Positions 46,070 through 58,955 of a DNA stretch of 64,000 bases are shown here, in pieces. The notes under the pieces were generated by a model, which was not told the DNA's origin, ran no database searches, and saw nothing but the letters and a program-made list of their open reading frames with translations. The DNA lies in the NCBI RefSeq assembly GCF_052857255.1, contig NC_135498.1, positions 161,968,124 to 162,032,123 of the forward strand, written 5' to 3'. The translations under genes were made by a program, and so were the position numbers. Position 1 is the stretch's first letter. Each line of letters starts with the position of its first letter. The stretch is from Amblyomma americanum. Its lineage: Eukaryota > Arthropoda > Arachnida > Ixodida > Ixodidae.

Positions 46070-49000
46070 CAGCGACATTCCACTACTGTTCTAGGTTCTT
46101 CTACATAAAAGAGTTGAATGGTACTAATGTAAAGTGCATTATTAGTGTCCTCGAACCAATAATTCCACGCTTTAGTGCACACGGCAACTAGAACGAACAA
46201 AACTAACCCTGTTTCTCGTTCTAGTTCAAGCAACTGGTAAAACATTAGAGTTAAAACCACGTGATTTAATAATGTACTTTTCCCACAAACAACATGGCTG
46301 AGCTCAGAGGACAGCTAAGCAACTCCTGAAAAAATCTCGCAGCATTCAGTGAAAATATCTGTCACACAGAGCCACGCGGGCAGTGGTAGGTACTATCTAG
46401 CAGAACTACTAATGGCGCACCGCATCAACTCAAATCTGCCATCCGCCATCGAGATTTGCACGACCAGTTGGGATGACAGTGAATTGAAGCACAAAATTAA
46501 GTGTACGCAGCCGTTGTCCTCCGGCCTATAACGTACTACACGGGTTGTGTGCGGCGTAGAGAACGCATCCCTCCAAATACACTTTTACAAGACCTGCGTT
46601 GTTTGGATTGGTATGGGCGTAGTTTGCGAAGGCTGGCAGGAGGTGTTAAGTACGGTCTACCAACGCGTTTTATTCAGTTAATGGAAAAAAAACAAATATA
46701 CGTAACATTGGTTTAGTAATAAAAAAATGGCAGTAGAGAAACCACAGAAATATTGTGTACTGGCAGCAAAAAGAGCAAGGAAAACATTTATGAAGCTAGG
46801 ATGAAATTCTTGGCAACACCACGTCTCCCCTGTCCAAACTAATACACTCGTCAGGGTGGTTTGATGGGGCAATAGAAGGAGAGCTTACACCTAACCACTT
46901 TCTATGATACGATATTTAAAATCTCAATGACCCCTGTTTTGTCCTTTCGTTTGACCGTTCCAAAACTATAGCCTTTTCAAACATAGGATCTGTTTTAAAC
47001 TCTGATTGGCCAAGTTTCCTTCAGACTGCAAGGAGCGTAAATTTCCTTCCCTCCTCTAAAAGCCAAGAAATCAGGCAACATCCAGTTTGCACCACATACG
47101 ACATGCAGATTGAAAATGGGATCTTATAAAATATCTGCGTTGAGCAACGCACCAAACGTGAAACATGACAAGCACCTCGGCCCGAAACATCAAAGAAGTC
47201 AGTCTTGACTACGAACTCTTCGCCAATTTCCTTCAGTCTGGGCAAAATTTCGTGTACAGGTAGGGCCTCGCTGTATTCTTAATTGCTTCCGTCACAAGAG
47301 CGACGCGTGCTCTCTTAAACACCAGCACATGGAGCCTACAATTCTGACTCTTATTAAGGCACTGAGAGCGTGTGCAGATTTAGGCAATGGCTGCTATCAT
47401 AAATTTGCCATCTAACCATTTTATGCAGAGAACTGTGCACGCCTATCATGAAGCTATTTTAAAAGATCGCAACACAGTCATTAAAGAAGAAGGTCTCTGC
47501 TTGCGCTATTTATTAAGTTCAGAAATACAAAAAAAGCTGTTAAATATTTCTGTAACTTGATTTTGGAGTTATCATCTCCTTTGCAGCACATTTGGTAATA
47601 AATGTTTGATGTGATAAAAACATGATTCCTTCTAACGAAGAAGGAAACAATGGAATAGATAGGAAAGAATTGCTAGTGCTTTAGCCCTCGTTATCCCTTG
47701 TCGAAAGCAAATAACTTCATCTCCCTGACTACGTTTCCGGTGGAGCGACTGGCGGTCTCCACGGTAGGCGTTTCATCACATACACCTAGCGTTAGGCTTA
47801 ATGCATCAAAGTGCACCGGCGTTTTATGCAGGACAGACTTTCATGACCTGCGCATGCGATGCTTGCAGATGCTTTCCCGCTTGACCGAATGTCATGGTCA
47901 AATGTGAAAGTCGAGATACTTCGCCTAACAGCCGCTGGTGTTGCTGCTGCAGCTGACGTCATGTTTCGAACCTGCCTACCACCAGTTACGCTGATGGTTT
48001 GACCTCTAGCTACATTCAAGGTGAAACTTCCGGCCCCGCTAACCTTTACCAGTTTTCAAGGTCAAACTTGCGGCCCCTCTGACGGCTGCAAAAGCTGACG
48101 TTGTAAAGCTTATTGCTTCAAAAGATGGGCTCAGGGATCATCCTCCACGCAGGCTTGTCTAACAAACGTGATCATAGGGCGGTAACGGAGTCTTACTTCA
48201 AGTAGCGAAACCCGTTATAGGGGTCTGTCTGGTTTCCGAGCCGTAAGCGAGCTGGACCACGGCAGGCATTGGCCAAAGTTGCCCAGAAACAACTTTTCGG
48301 CTAGCCTTGTGACAAATAACACAAGGGCGTATTTGACGCACTGCGGCTGCGCACATAAAGCCAGCTCAAATGTTTCTGATGCTATAGGGAACCTGCGCTG
48401 CCCAAATGGCACTGCAATTGTTCCATTCAGCGACTGAAAACTGCTATTGTCAGCCCCTTGGGCCGCTGCAAACGCGAGAACATAATCTGCAGGATTAGAT
48501 ACCCGCGTTTGTATGATAGCATTCATTGCCTAGCTTCTCTCGGCGTAGCCCAAATAGCTGACGCGTGGCTCGTGTGGCTTCGATAGAGCGTGGAGGCTCA
48601 CGACAATAGGCGCATGCAGGTGGCGTGCGGAAATGCACTGAGAGTGCGCCAAAAAGTGCTTGCTCTTCTCGCTGGGCAGTGTGTTATGACACTGTAATCG
48701 ACACTGCAAACTTCAGCGCAGGTTGCCCATAGGCAAAATTATGGTCTTCTTATCGCCGCTGGCGGCATTCTTTTACCGCGTAAAAAAATCCTTGCTGACG
48801 CCATAAAGTACACGAATGGCCGCAGGTGAGCAGTCAGGCGCTATCAGGAAATATACCCGACACAGTAGAATGTCTGTGCGTAAAGCAACGCATTCGAGGG
48901 AAGAAGGCAGCCCTCCGTCTTAGAAGTAAGTGCTCATGACGGAAAGTGTGCCTGCAGGAAAATTCGCTCATCTATGTGACACATCAGTCAGCTTTGCCAA

Positions 49001-50230
49001 AGACCTGAAGGGGCGTAGAAGCAAAAAAGGTAAACATTTATAGTCAGCTTTGAATGTGCCCGACGTTCCTTTTCGAATAATGGGGTTTGGGCACTTATCA
49101 ATGTTTTCTTGCTGTAATTTTCAATGTATTTACGATTTTCAGCAACGGCAGAAAGTCTTTTAGTGGCCCAGTGCAGGCAATAGTAAGACTTTTATTTTGT
49201 TCACCCAGCTCGAGACAAAGCCCAGAGACATGCCCACTTGTATGTGCTTTTTCCGAGGGCGCAGCCTTTATTAGAACAAGAATAATCTCCTCTCAGCTAC
49301 GCATTCTCTAAACTATGTTAAAATCCAGGGTGCCTTGTGTAAGCGTGTTCGCTATAGTAGCCAGGCAGCGCTGTCGTGAAACGTTTGCTTAGATTCTTTT
49401 AGACATACAACTTAAAGGGCAACCTTTCCTTATAAATGAGAAATAATTTTTAAAACAACTTGAGCCACCAAGTCATTCGGTAGATTCTGGTGACCTTCTG
49501 ATGAAAGTCGGAAATAGTTTGGTAGTAAAGCATTTAAGACTGTATGCATGACGCCTGGGTCACTCAAGTCCACCATCATGGAAACATGTTAGCATTGTAT
49601 TGATTAAAATTAAGCTGATATCAGAAGCGTGAAGAAATGCATGATGGTTTGGGCCGCGCAGATCAGCCTATTGCTTTTTGCACAAGAGATATTGTGGTAA
49701 ATGCTGTTAGAATAGAAGAACCGTTGCACTTTATCAACTGAAAAGCAGGCCTGTATTATTAAAATGTACTCCGGAATGCACTGTGTTTTTGTTACCGATC
49801 AGGACAATGGTGATTTCTATTTATACACTGAGTACCTACAGAGTGTGTCTTTATGTAGCTTGAGAAAAAGTCGAAAATATGGCACACCGCTCAAGAGTGA
49901 AACCAACCACATTTAGTTTGCGGTCCTGTTGAGAAACCTCGGGTATTTTTTTACTGTGCCAAATTTTTAAACAACGTAAATTAAGACAAATTAGGCAGAA
50001 TTTTTCGTATTTATTCTACGCCCAAACGTAGTTAGCTGTGTTTTAGAGGAAATTCAGGAACAGAAATTCAGTTTACTGTTGCACTAAACCTATTACACGT
50101 TTTTTATGGGGATTTTAAAATCCCGCTAAGTACAAGAGAAACCACTCGACTGCGCATCTAACGTTATGGTCTCAAATGCGCTTTGAATTATTTGAAGTAA
50201 GACTTGATGATGGGCTAGTCGATACATTGT
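46070..50230. other. No recognisable gene
   Basis: AT-rich with short frames only. A two-copy ~40-bp direct repeat (TTCAAGGT-AAACTT-CGGCCCC pattern) lies at about 48015-48090. Nothing else was recognised. Confidence 0.5.
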
Positions 50231-50232
50231 GA

Positions 50233-50609
50233 ATGGGAAAAAAAAGGAACTGCGAGAAGAAGATGGGACAAGAAGAGGGACAAAGACGCACAGAGAAAGC
50301 GCAGAACCGGGGCTTTTGTAGGAAAGAGGCATAAGGCGACTTGAGGAGAGAGTCTGTTAAAGGGGCGCTACTAAAGGGGCTGAAGGTTTGCTTCGAACCT
50401 CCAACTGGTTGCTCGGAGTTTCTTGCCACGGTGCCACGCGTCGGCTCACACGCCTCCAATCAGACGAAGGAACGCGCAGTGAGTGAAAGCGTGGACTGCC
50501 TTCTACGGAATGTAAGTCCCCTCTCCTCTACAAAAGCTCTGTTCTGCGCTTTTTGTGTGCGTCTTAGCGCCTCTTCTTATCCCGTTGTTTTCGTGCCCTT
50601 TTTTCGCAT
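50233..50609. mobile_element. Fold-back (MITE-like) element with ~95-bp inverted arms
   Basis: The left arm (50233-50330) contains GGGACAAGAAGAGGGACA, GACGCACAGAGAAAGCGCAG and GGGGCTTTTGTAGG. The right arm (50515-50609) carries the reverse complement with scattered mismatches. The loop of about 185 bp has no ORF. No clear target duplication is visible and no transposase is encoded, so it would be non-autonomous. Confidence 0.65.
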
Positions 50610-51629
50610 TAGCTTGGAACTAATGAAGGCGGTGCGCTTAACTAGTCGCCGCAGCGGCCGTCGCTGTCATCATTGGCCTGAAAGTGCGTGAGCATGCACC
50701 TTCATCAGGAATATATCATGCGTGCACCTCCATCTCTGACGGTATGCGGGTGGCAGCAAGGCGATTGAGACGAATTTGCTTTCACGGCTTCAGCACACTG
50801 GCAAAACAAACGGGATGAAAAATTCTCTACATCTCGCTTTGCAAGGAAGCGTTAGTATTCATTTTTATAGAACAAACGAGTAAAAACTTTTCGTCAGGTC
50901 AGAAGCTTCTTCCATTGAAAGCACAACACACAGCGTTGCGAGATGGTGTCGCAAGATCCAAGTCAGATGTTTTTATTGTTCATTTTCAGGCTTTCATTGA
51001 GCGCTAAAAGAAAGGTGTGATGCCGTAGCTACGCTGCTAAAATATACTAATGAGTAGTTGCTTGCTAGTATAAATCGACTTCACAGTGAGGATTTCCGAC
51101 AATCAAATCGTTTCTGCACGACCTCAAATAATTTTCAAAGAAGACTTGTACAAAACTTGAGTATTACAAATTTACATATTAATTATACATATTTATCTAA
51201 TTTCTCGACAGTCAAAAAATTTACAGGATGTTTACGCCCGTGCTAATACAATTAATCCCACCGCAGAAGTAGCACGAAATGCCGATGCCAGCCGGAGTGT
51301 TCAGTTAGTCCCAGTAGGCGTGCATTTTTGTGAGAAAATTGGAGTGGCCTGGGGCAATAGGCAGTGATGGAACCTTTTTTGCGTACTACCGTGCGGCACA
51401 GTGTCTCCAAGCGGACATACTACCTTGCCACCCAGCAGACCCTCTCTTCGCTACTCAAGCGTGGCGTGTTCCCACCTGGCTCCTGAACGAGTCACTTAGG
51501 GGTGGTACCATGCAAGTAAAATACGGTTGTATTCGCATCCTTCTCCATGCCTAAAAGGAAATTTCGTGCACTGGAACCTCAGCCTCACATTAGTGTCACA
51601 TCACTAGCGCGCCTATCTGATCAGGTCCA

Positions 51630-51859
51630 GTTTATGAGGCTTAACGTCCCAAAGCGACTCAGGCTATGACGTATATCGTAGTGTTGGAGTCCGGATAGTT
51701 TTGGCCACCTTGAACTCTTTAACGTGCACTGACATCGCACTGTAAACGAGCCTCTAGCATTCTGGCTCTATCCAAACGCGACCGCGAGGACCGGGGTGGA
51801 ACCCACGTCTTTCGGGTCAGTAGCCTAGCGCCATTTACACTCAGCCACCCCAGCGGCCT
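51630..51859 (-). mobile_element. tRNA-derived SINE of the tick Ruka type
   Basis: On the minus strand: AGGCCGCTGGGGTGGCTGAG head, GACCCGAAAGACGTGGGTTC B-box region, body with GAGGCTCGTTTACAGTGCGA, and the 3' end with AGCCTGAGTCGCTTTGGGAC followed by GTTAAGCCTCATAAAC. It is collinear with 7726-7960. Confidence 0.87.
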
Positions 51860-52149
51860 CTTTCGCCCTTATCTGTTCGTCAACAGTGAGGTTATGCACT
51901 TTCGGACTCCCAAGTAACTTAACCTCCTTGTCCTAAATCAGAACGCAATTTCTTCAACGATAAACTAAGACCAACTACATTCTTGCCCTCACCCCCTTAA
52001 TCTCTGGGCACTCCGCAAGCAAATAGATGTATACGTCACCTAGTATCCGTTTGTTCAAAATGGCAAAGCGGAACTTCAAAGAGTAACGCCTAAAGCGTGT
52101 CCGTATTCTAAGCACCTTCTCGACAAGCGCTGGACAAAGTGGTGTTCTC

Positions 52150-54060
52150 TCCTCAGCGCTCATGTGGGGAACCGCCACCTATTGCTTGTATTTGATCCCA
52201 TGAAACACAAGCACTCCTTCAAAGACTACGCCAAGAGCGTTTGCTTTACCATTCATCTTACACCAGACGACCTTGCGGCGCATGCGGCCCATCAGTTTTT
52301 TTCCGAATTAGGACTGCCCCCTGAACCTGTTATAGTCATTCTTTCGAAACATGAGGCAGCATAAGGTCACATGCCCGGTCCCCATGCCTGAGCATACAGT
52401 TGCCATTGAAGACACCCGACATATCACTGCTCCTGACCATGTTGGTGTACGCTATGCCCTAATGCGCACTCTGGACAATGAAGCATTGATTTCAGTTCTA
52501 AGAATTTCAACGAAATCTGCATTTCCAGTAAAATGCCATCAGATTGGAAGCATTCAATGATTGTCCCATTAGCAAAACCTGGCAAATTACCCATAACTCT
52601 TGGCGCAAGAGACCTAATTGCTGGGCTGGTTGGTTCATTACGCACTGAAGGTCAAATCAGCGGAAATAGACGTAGGACAAGAAATAGAAGGCACGCACAT
52701 GCTGGGCCTCCTTTATCGGTAGCGTTGTGCCTGTACGTCGTAATTCTGTCCTGCGTGCATTTTCGCTGGTTCCACCTCCTCTTGGTGCACTACGTCTAAT
52801 ATATCTTGCCCCAACTATGTGCAAGTTATAAGCAAAACTGCTTGCCACTGGATTCTCCTGATATATCGACCATCATAAGAAATATTCGTCTTCCAAACTG
52901 GCTTCTGATCATATTACAGATCTGACCATTCTGAAGACCGTTTTACCGCTGATGTAGTATGTTGGTCTCCTCATAATCGTCTCGGAAGCACAGCCTTAGG
53001 AACAGATATCACGAAGCCCTACGAAAACAGTCTCCACACAGCCATTCTCAATACAATCTAATAATTTGCCATGCCATTGCACTTCTGTTGAGGAATTCAT
53101 GTTTTTCTTGCACATTGAACATTTGCTACCCACGCAAATGCTACGCCCACCGGACACTTTACTTCTAATCGTGAAGACAGCAGGCGTGATTTGTAGCTCC
53201 ATCTTTATTTAACATCGCATACATTCCTCAAATACACGGTCCCTCTGCCATTCCTAATGCTCAAGCTTTTGCGCATGCAGATGACATCACTCTCTGGTCT
53301 ACAAACCGCTCAGATCAGGTGCAGCAAGACTTCCTGGAAAATGCCTTAAATCTTCCAAATTATTGCCGAAACCGGCCTCTCCCTAAACAACTTCAAAAAC
53401 TGCTATGTTCATGTGGGAAATAAAGATGGCCCGCCGAATTTTCTAAGCCACTCCGTTCGTACTCACTACTAATAATGCACCAATTCCCAAAGTGGAACAT
53501 ACCAATGTTTTCGCGTGGTTATTCATTCTTCAGGAAAACCCACAGCCTGATCTTAAATTATGCTCAAGAGCGCTATAAATACACTTGGCCCCATACGCAG
53601 AATAGCAAGCCTTTCTGGAGATGGTCGCTGAGATTCAGCTTTCCGACTTGCTCTTTGTGTCTTTTAACCTCAGCTGCTATACTAGGCTAAATTTTAACAA
53701 CATACAAAACGAAAATGGTCCAAACTTGGAGCACTCAACTACGAATCTATGCGAGCCATAAGTGGCTTACATGAAGCAACTCCCATCTGTCTGCTCAAGG
53801 AGTTTGCCCAGCTCAAAAAAACACATGCAGAATTAATTACCCAGGGACAAACCAAAACAGCAAGCAACACTTTCATTCGTACCACGTTCAGGACTACTGC
53901 CACATTACTTCAAACAAGCCGGCTCGCATTATGAAGTCGGCTTTTTCCTCACGACCATTACCGCCAGCTCCATCTACAAGACTTGAAGGCTCTATCCTTT
54001 ACACGGATGCAGTAATAACCTAATGATTGGGGATCCGCTGCTTTTATAAGCCCTAAACAC
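52150..54060 (+). mobile_element. Decayed I-group LINE relic (RT to RNase H)
   Basis: Scraps in order: a linker-like DDLAAHAAHQFFSELGLPP (about 52270), RT start MPSDWKHSMIVPLAKPGKLP (52533), an RT box HADDITLW for YADDxxLW near 53272-53298, TGLSLNNFKNC (about 53370), LGPIRRIASLSGDGR (about 53590), LNYESMRAISGLHEATPI (53730-53790), and an RNase H start, SILYTDAVIT (about 53995). It is broken by many stops and by the small insertion at 52658-52768. A different subfamily from 38277-43181. Confidence 0.75.
52658..52768. mobile_element. Short fold-back MITE inside the LINE relic
   Basis: 111 bp starting CAGCGGAAATAGACGTAGGA and ending with the near reverse complement (TCCTGCGTGCATTTTCGCTG), so imperfect inverted arms of about 35 bp. 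It interrupts RT similarity between GKLP... and downstream scraps. It shares GGACAAGAA with the arm of 50233-50609. No clear target duplication. Confidence 0.6.
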
Positions 54061-55140
54061 CACCGCCTCGAGAGCTGCCAAACCTACTGTAGTGACACTT
54101 CATCTTCTCTTGCCAAATAACCGCAAGTTATTTCAAATCCGATAGCAGCTTCAGCGGTCGGCAGGTTGCTTTGACTTCACAAGGGGACGTGCCGACTTCT
54201 GTCAACTAATCAGAGAATGTCGCGGTGCTCTCTGACTGGAGAATTGGAGTCGCGTCTCCTTGTTGATGGCATCAACAAATGGACCAATCGCCGAATTTCG
54301 TTAAGGAGAAATCAGAATTTTGTGTGACACGACTGCCTAAATGGTATCGAATTAAAATGTAATCCCCTGTTTTGTTTTGCCAAAGTGTGTCACTTAACCG
54401 ATGAGCCAGCTGAGCGATTTTTACCTCTTTACGTAACGTAAATCTCATGGCGTACAGTGGAAGTTGTCAAGGTTCTGAATTTATTAGTACCGACATCAGA
54501 AAACTTATTTATTAAGCTCCTGAGTGGTGAGCGGCGCGATAAACAGTGCGAAATTTTAGCCCAGCCGCTAAATAAAGGACATGATACTAGTGCACTTAGT
54601 TTGTAGGTTTTAAGTCTATGTAGCTGCAGTGAAGCACTTGCATTGTGCGGAAAATGACTACCTGCGTAACTATCTCGCTTCCTTTGCTCAATACAGCCAA
54701 GCTGTGGCGCTCTAGAGAAGTTTACTAAACTTTGTAGCCATATAGCATGCTTTCCTGAGCTCAGAAGTATGAGAGCTAGGAGAAATGTCCACGTTTTTTG
54801 TGATCGTCTTTTTTGCTATGTGAATGAAAGCGTGAAACACCAACTCGCCAACAACTGATACTGAACAAGTTCATTTCTTCTCAGGGCTCTATCACTCTCA
54901 GCGATCGATGTAACATTGTATCTATGGTAGCAGTGGCCTCGTGCAAGGCCAGGCCACTCGGCTTCTGCATTTGCCACAGGATAACCCCTGCCCATCTTTT
55001 GGCACAGTGTGGTGGCCTGGTACCACCGAATACTATAGTACTAGGATGTGCAAACTCTTGCGCTCGTAGCGGTGACGACAATGCCGTCTCCTTAAAGATA
55101 CCCTTCGGCTGTGGGCCGGCTCAGGCATGAGTCTTGCGAG
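54061..55140. other. No clear gene
   Basis: The tail of the LINE relic may extend to about 54350. The rest shows short frames without motifs. Confidence 0.4.
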
Positions 55141-55154
55141 CGCTGCTTTCCGTT

Positions 55155-55290
55155 GACGGGAATTTTCCCGTGAAGTTGACAGGGCAACGGAATTCTTTTG
55201 GCATCAAGCGCTTCCTACGCTTCATCGGATGCTTCCGTTGAAGATACCGGTACATCGAAAGAATGTCCAAATCGTCGGTAATGTCCAGCT
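55155..55290 (+). pseudogene. Possible LTR-retrotransposon RT connection scrap
   Basis: In one frame it reads IKRFLRFIGCFR-stop-RYRYIERMSK. This resembles the conserved 'RRFLGxCGxYRRFI' segment between RT and RNase H of gypsy-type pol. It is short, has a stop, and no neighbouring pol domain is convincing. Confidence 0.33.
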
Positions 55291-55539
55291 GCGGTCATAT
55301 GTGCGACAGGTACTCAGCTGCGGACCCACGTTCGCCGTGGAGCCATAGAAGACAGCCGCACAACGATTGCGAAGGTGAGGCAGGTGTAAAGTCTGGCGCC
55401 TGGCTCAGAGAGTGGGATATGCCTTTCTGAGGGTGCAGGCGTTTTCTCTCGTTGTAAGGTTCAGGCTCTAAGACTACTCATCCAGAGAACTGTATTGTAT
55501 TTGCGGGATAACTTCAGCGTCTTTTCCTGCCGAAAAAAA

Positions 55540-57450
55540 GGAGGCTCTGTGGCGTTTTTCGATGTCGCGTATAAGGTAAAAGTAAAACAAGCTGTGCTCT
55601 CGGTGTTCAACAGAAGAAATGAGCCTTGGAGACTTAGAGCCCGTAAGAAATTCGACAATAAGGTCATGTAACATCATGAATTTAGATAAGCTTGTAAAGC
55701 CCGTATAAAAGACGGAAAAGATCGGCTTGGAACTTTTCTTTGCTGCAAAAACTCATAAAATAGATTGCCGTATGCCGGTAATTATCTCTGAAAAATGGAA
55801 CATGGAAGGTTCCTGTAGCGAAATTTCAGTTGGCTTAGCATGGACGACACTGTCAAAGTAAAGAACTAGGACAAGGTGATCCGGTTTCTTAATTAAAGAA
55901 CCAAGGCTAATTTGTCGGCTTTCTCAGTCGACAATAAAGTCCTTTACTACTCTATTTCACAGGAAGATCTGTTGACCAGTGCTAGAAACAGCTTAGACAG
56001 ACATAGGGTTATGTTTTTTCAAAAGACTAGTGGTTTGTCTGCAGGCAACTTCCTCGAATTGGTTGCAACATTCCCGAAATCAACTTTCACAGTTTGGGAA
56101 GGCATCATTGTATCACAAAAAAAAAAGAGAAATATGTATTGGCTCCTGCATTGCTCAATGGTTGAGCGATATTTTCCTAGCGAAGCGGGACCGACAACTA
56201 AAACGTAGAAGTGAAGGGTCCAGTTTTGCAGGCATTTTCAGTATGTTGATGATTTTCTCGTTATAACAAACACACAAGATATGTGCGATCACGCAGCATT
56301 GTTCTCTATCATGTCAGTGTTTTCAGAATGGTTTCAACCACTAAGCTTGACACATGAAGTTGCTGTGAACATCATGAAATGTCTTGACCTGGGTATTTAT
56401 TTTTGTGGTCACCATTTGTGTTGAGCCCACGAACCGCAAGGACAGCAACCCATAATTATTTTGGCACACTCCAAAAGTAGTTAAACGAGAAATTGTAAAG
56501 TCTTGCTTTCGTAATGTTCTCGCGAAACCTTGTAAGCATAGACTCGATTCTGCGTTCTCTATTCAGGAAACCCGGTTGAGCGGTGCTGACTACCCTTGTA
56601 CAATCTTGTCAGTTGCCGAGAGCATGCTCAGAGAAAGCAAGAATGTGGTTCCAAAAAAAGGTGTGGCTGACACACAGATCGGAGAAAAATTGTGGCAGTA
56701 ATACTTAAGTTGCACGCCATCGCCCAAAGTCTCAAAAAATAGGAAAAATAGCAGGTGTGCATGTGGTGTCTCCTGCACTATCAAAACTGTGTAAAAAGGT
56801 GAATTGCACCGTTACTGTGAGCAATAATTGCTCTGGTAGAAGCCGGCAATCGTTTGTAGAGTGCGCAAAAAACGCGGTTGAATCGGTACATTTGCCCTGT
56901 GGCCGCGCCTACATTGGCCAAACGGGAAGATGTCTCAACGAGAGCCTCATCGAACACAACGGCGTCATCAGGGCATCTCGCCATCTCAATGTATGCAGTG
57001 CAAAGAACGTGGTTCTTTTTTGGGAAGAACCACGATATGTCACAAGTATGTCAAAAAATCAGCAAGAGAGACACCTGAGGCTGCTGAAATGGCGAGAAAA
57101 AAACTGTTTCAGCAGTTTCAGCACACCATCGGTGTTGTTGAGCAAGAAAGAGCATCGTATCTTGTGAATTTTTAATTAAAATTCATGTTGATGTAGTTTA
57201 CCTCCTAATATTTTGCTGTTTAGGTTTCAGCTTCATGTTTACTTTCTTATACCGATGAAGCGTGTATCCTCGTGCAGTTCGGCGCAACTGCAAGTTCTGG
57301 CATGCCTCTTGGCGTTTTCTTTTTCTTGCTGCGCATGCGCGCTGTGCACTATATGTATATGCTGCGCGCAGGAATAAACGTTGTTGAAGTCAGGGCTTTG
57401 TGGTGTCGAGTTCTCGTACGTGTGATATGTGAAAGACGCACTATGTTTAT
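55540..57450 (+). mobile_element. Penelope-like element (RT plus GIY-YIG endonuclease), inactive
   Basis: RT marks in order, in shifting frames: LFFAAKTHK (55731-55770) and VIISEKWN; SAFSVDNKVLYYSISQEDLL (about 55915-55975); ICIGSC (about 56140) and LSDIFLAKRDRQLKRR (about 56165-56210); the catalytic YVDDFLVI (from 56242); a C-terminal linker. The GIY-YIG nuclease frame (56757-57167) has VHLPCGRAYIGQTGRCLNES, with the YIG at about 56910, then EHN and a Cys-containing tail. The 3' flank to about 57450 has an AATAAA at 57373-57378 and is probably element UTR. The N-terminal boundary is uncertain (FFDVAYKVKVKQAVLSVF at about 55558-55612 may belong). Frameshifts and stops make it a pseudo-copy. 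Confidence 0.82.
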
Positions 57451-58727
57451 TCTAACCGCGCTGTAAGGGGTATAAAACCTTTGAATTGAACTTGCCCGTG
57501 TTTGCGATGGTTTTTTTATCGTCAAATATCATTCAGTCTCCCAATGTTTGTAGGCTATCAAAAATGGCGCTATGTACTCAGAACCGTCTGATTAGACTGT
57601 GGAATAAAGTAAGACTGAAAAGGTCACACAGTGTTCAGGTGTGGCAGATATAGCGAGCTTGATTAAGCTTTACAATGCAAAATCAAATTATTGGAAATTA
57701 ACTCCTCAGAGATGCATGCATATTCTTCATCATGAACGTACTAATTATTAGTTGCATTGCAAGAATGCTGTCGAAGTAGCCAAGAATAAAAGCATGTGCG
57801 GGATTACTTTTCACCCCTCATCCTTTCTTTCCCGAAGCAATTCGAATGTTTTGTCACATCAGAAGGCCCGTTGAAAAGGAACACTGCTACGCAGATGTGA
57901 CAGAACTAATATAAAGGTATACTTATGCTGCATTTAATGACCGCAAGATTACCGGCTCGTTCTCGCGGTTACTGCAGTTGCTGACTTATGTCGACAGTCT
58001 CGTTTATCTTTCTGCTATTATTTTGTTTCCCGCCACAACATATCGCGTTCTTTTTCAGACGCTCCCCTTCAGAAAACGATAGCCTCCGTTGAAACAAGTG
58101 GCCCGTACAGACCGATTTACAGAAAATGCATAGATGAGAAATTCTTATCCTTCGCCTGGAAATAACTGGTGCCGGAAAATCGTTGTTCCGGCTTCTCCAT
58201 GCTTGCGCTAGGTGCTTCAAGAAATGCGACGACCTCCAGAAAGTGCTTTGTAAAAAGGTCTTTAACGCACACTCGTCCGCCAACCAATCACATTTGTGTG
58301 GTGTTGTAGTCTTGTTCTCTGCGTCTTCGTATTTTTTTGCGCTCGGTAACCATTTATCACACCAACGATTTCCTGCCCTTTACTCGGAAATTCAAAAGTA
58401 GACAACATAGACAATGGTTACAAATAGGCTGGACATGCTGGATGAACTTTGCATCTTGAGTTAGCATTATGTTCAGTGTGTTTTGAACGGCGGCTTAGAA
58501 TGCGAGAGACGGTGTCGAGGCTACTAGCGCCGCCCGCTGTGCAGAACACCGACTATTTTATGCAAACGGTATGCAGTAGTAGGATGGCTTCACAGTCTAT
58601 AAAAAAAATTTGGAGAACGCTTAAGCTTCGTCTTTAAGAGTGAGACGCGGCAGCGTGTTGCAGCGTTGCCAAGGAGTTCACGGAACACCACCGCCCGTTT
58701 GGCGCGACACGTGGCCCGTTGGACAAT
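57451..58727. other. No recognisable gene
   Basis: AT-rich, only short frames, no repeat recognised. Confidence 0.5.
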
Positions 58728-58955
58728 TTAAGGAGAGGACGCCTGTCTCACATATCTCGGTGCACACCCGAACCGGGCCGTAAGGGAAGGAAAGTGAAAT
58801 AACAATTGGTTTTAAGGAAAGGAAATGGCGCCTATCTCACAATTCTCGCTGGACACCCGTAACGCGCCGTAAGGGAAGGAAAATCCCTTTCCTTACGGCG
58901 CGGTTCAGGTGTCCACCGATATGTGACATACACTGCGCCATTTTTCGCTCAAGGC
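58728..58955. repeat. Three copies of a short interspersed repeat, two direct and one inverted
   Basis: Copies at about 58733-58797 (+), 58813-58880 (+) and 58884-58950 (-) share the order GGAAATGGCGC / TCTCACA / GGACACCCG / GCGCCGTAAGGGAAGGAAA. The second and third abut head to head, forming a palindrome centred near 58882 (TTTTCCTTCCCTTACGGCGC arms). Repeats of this sequence type are common in tick genomes as I recall them. Confidence 0.7.
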
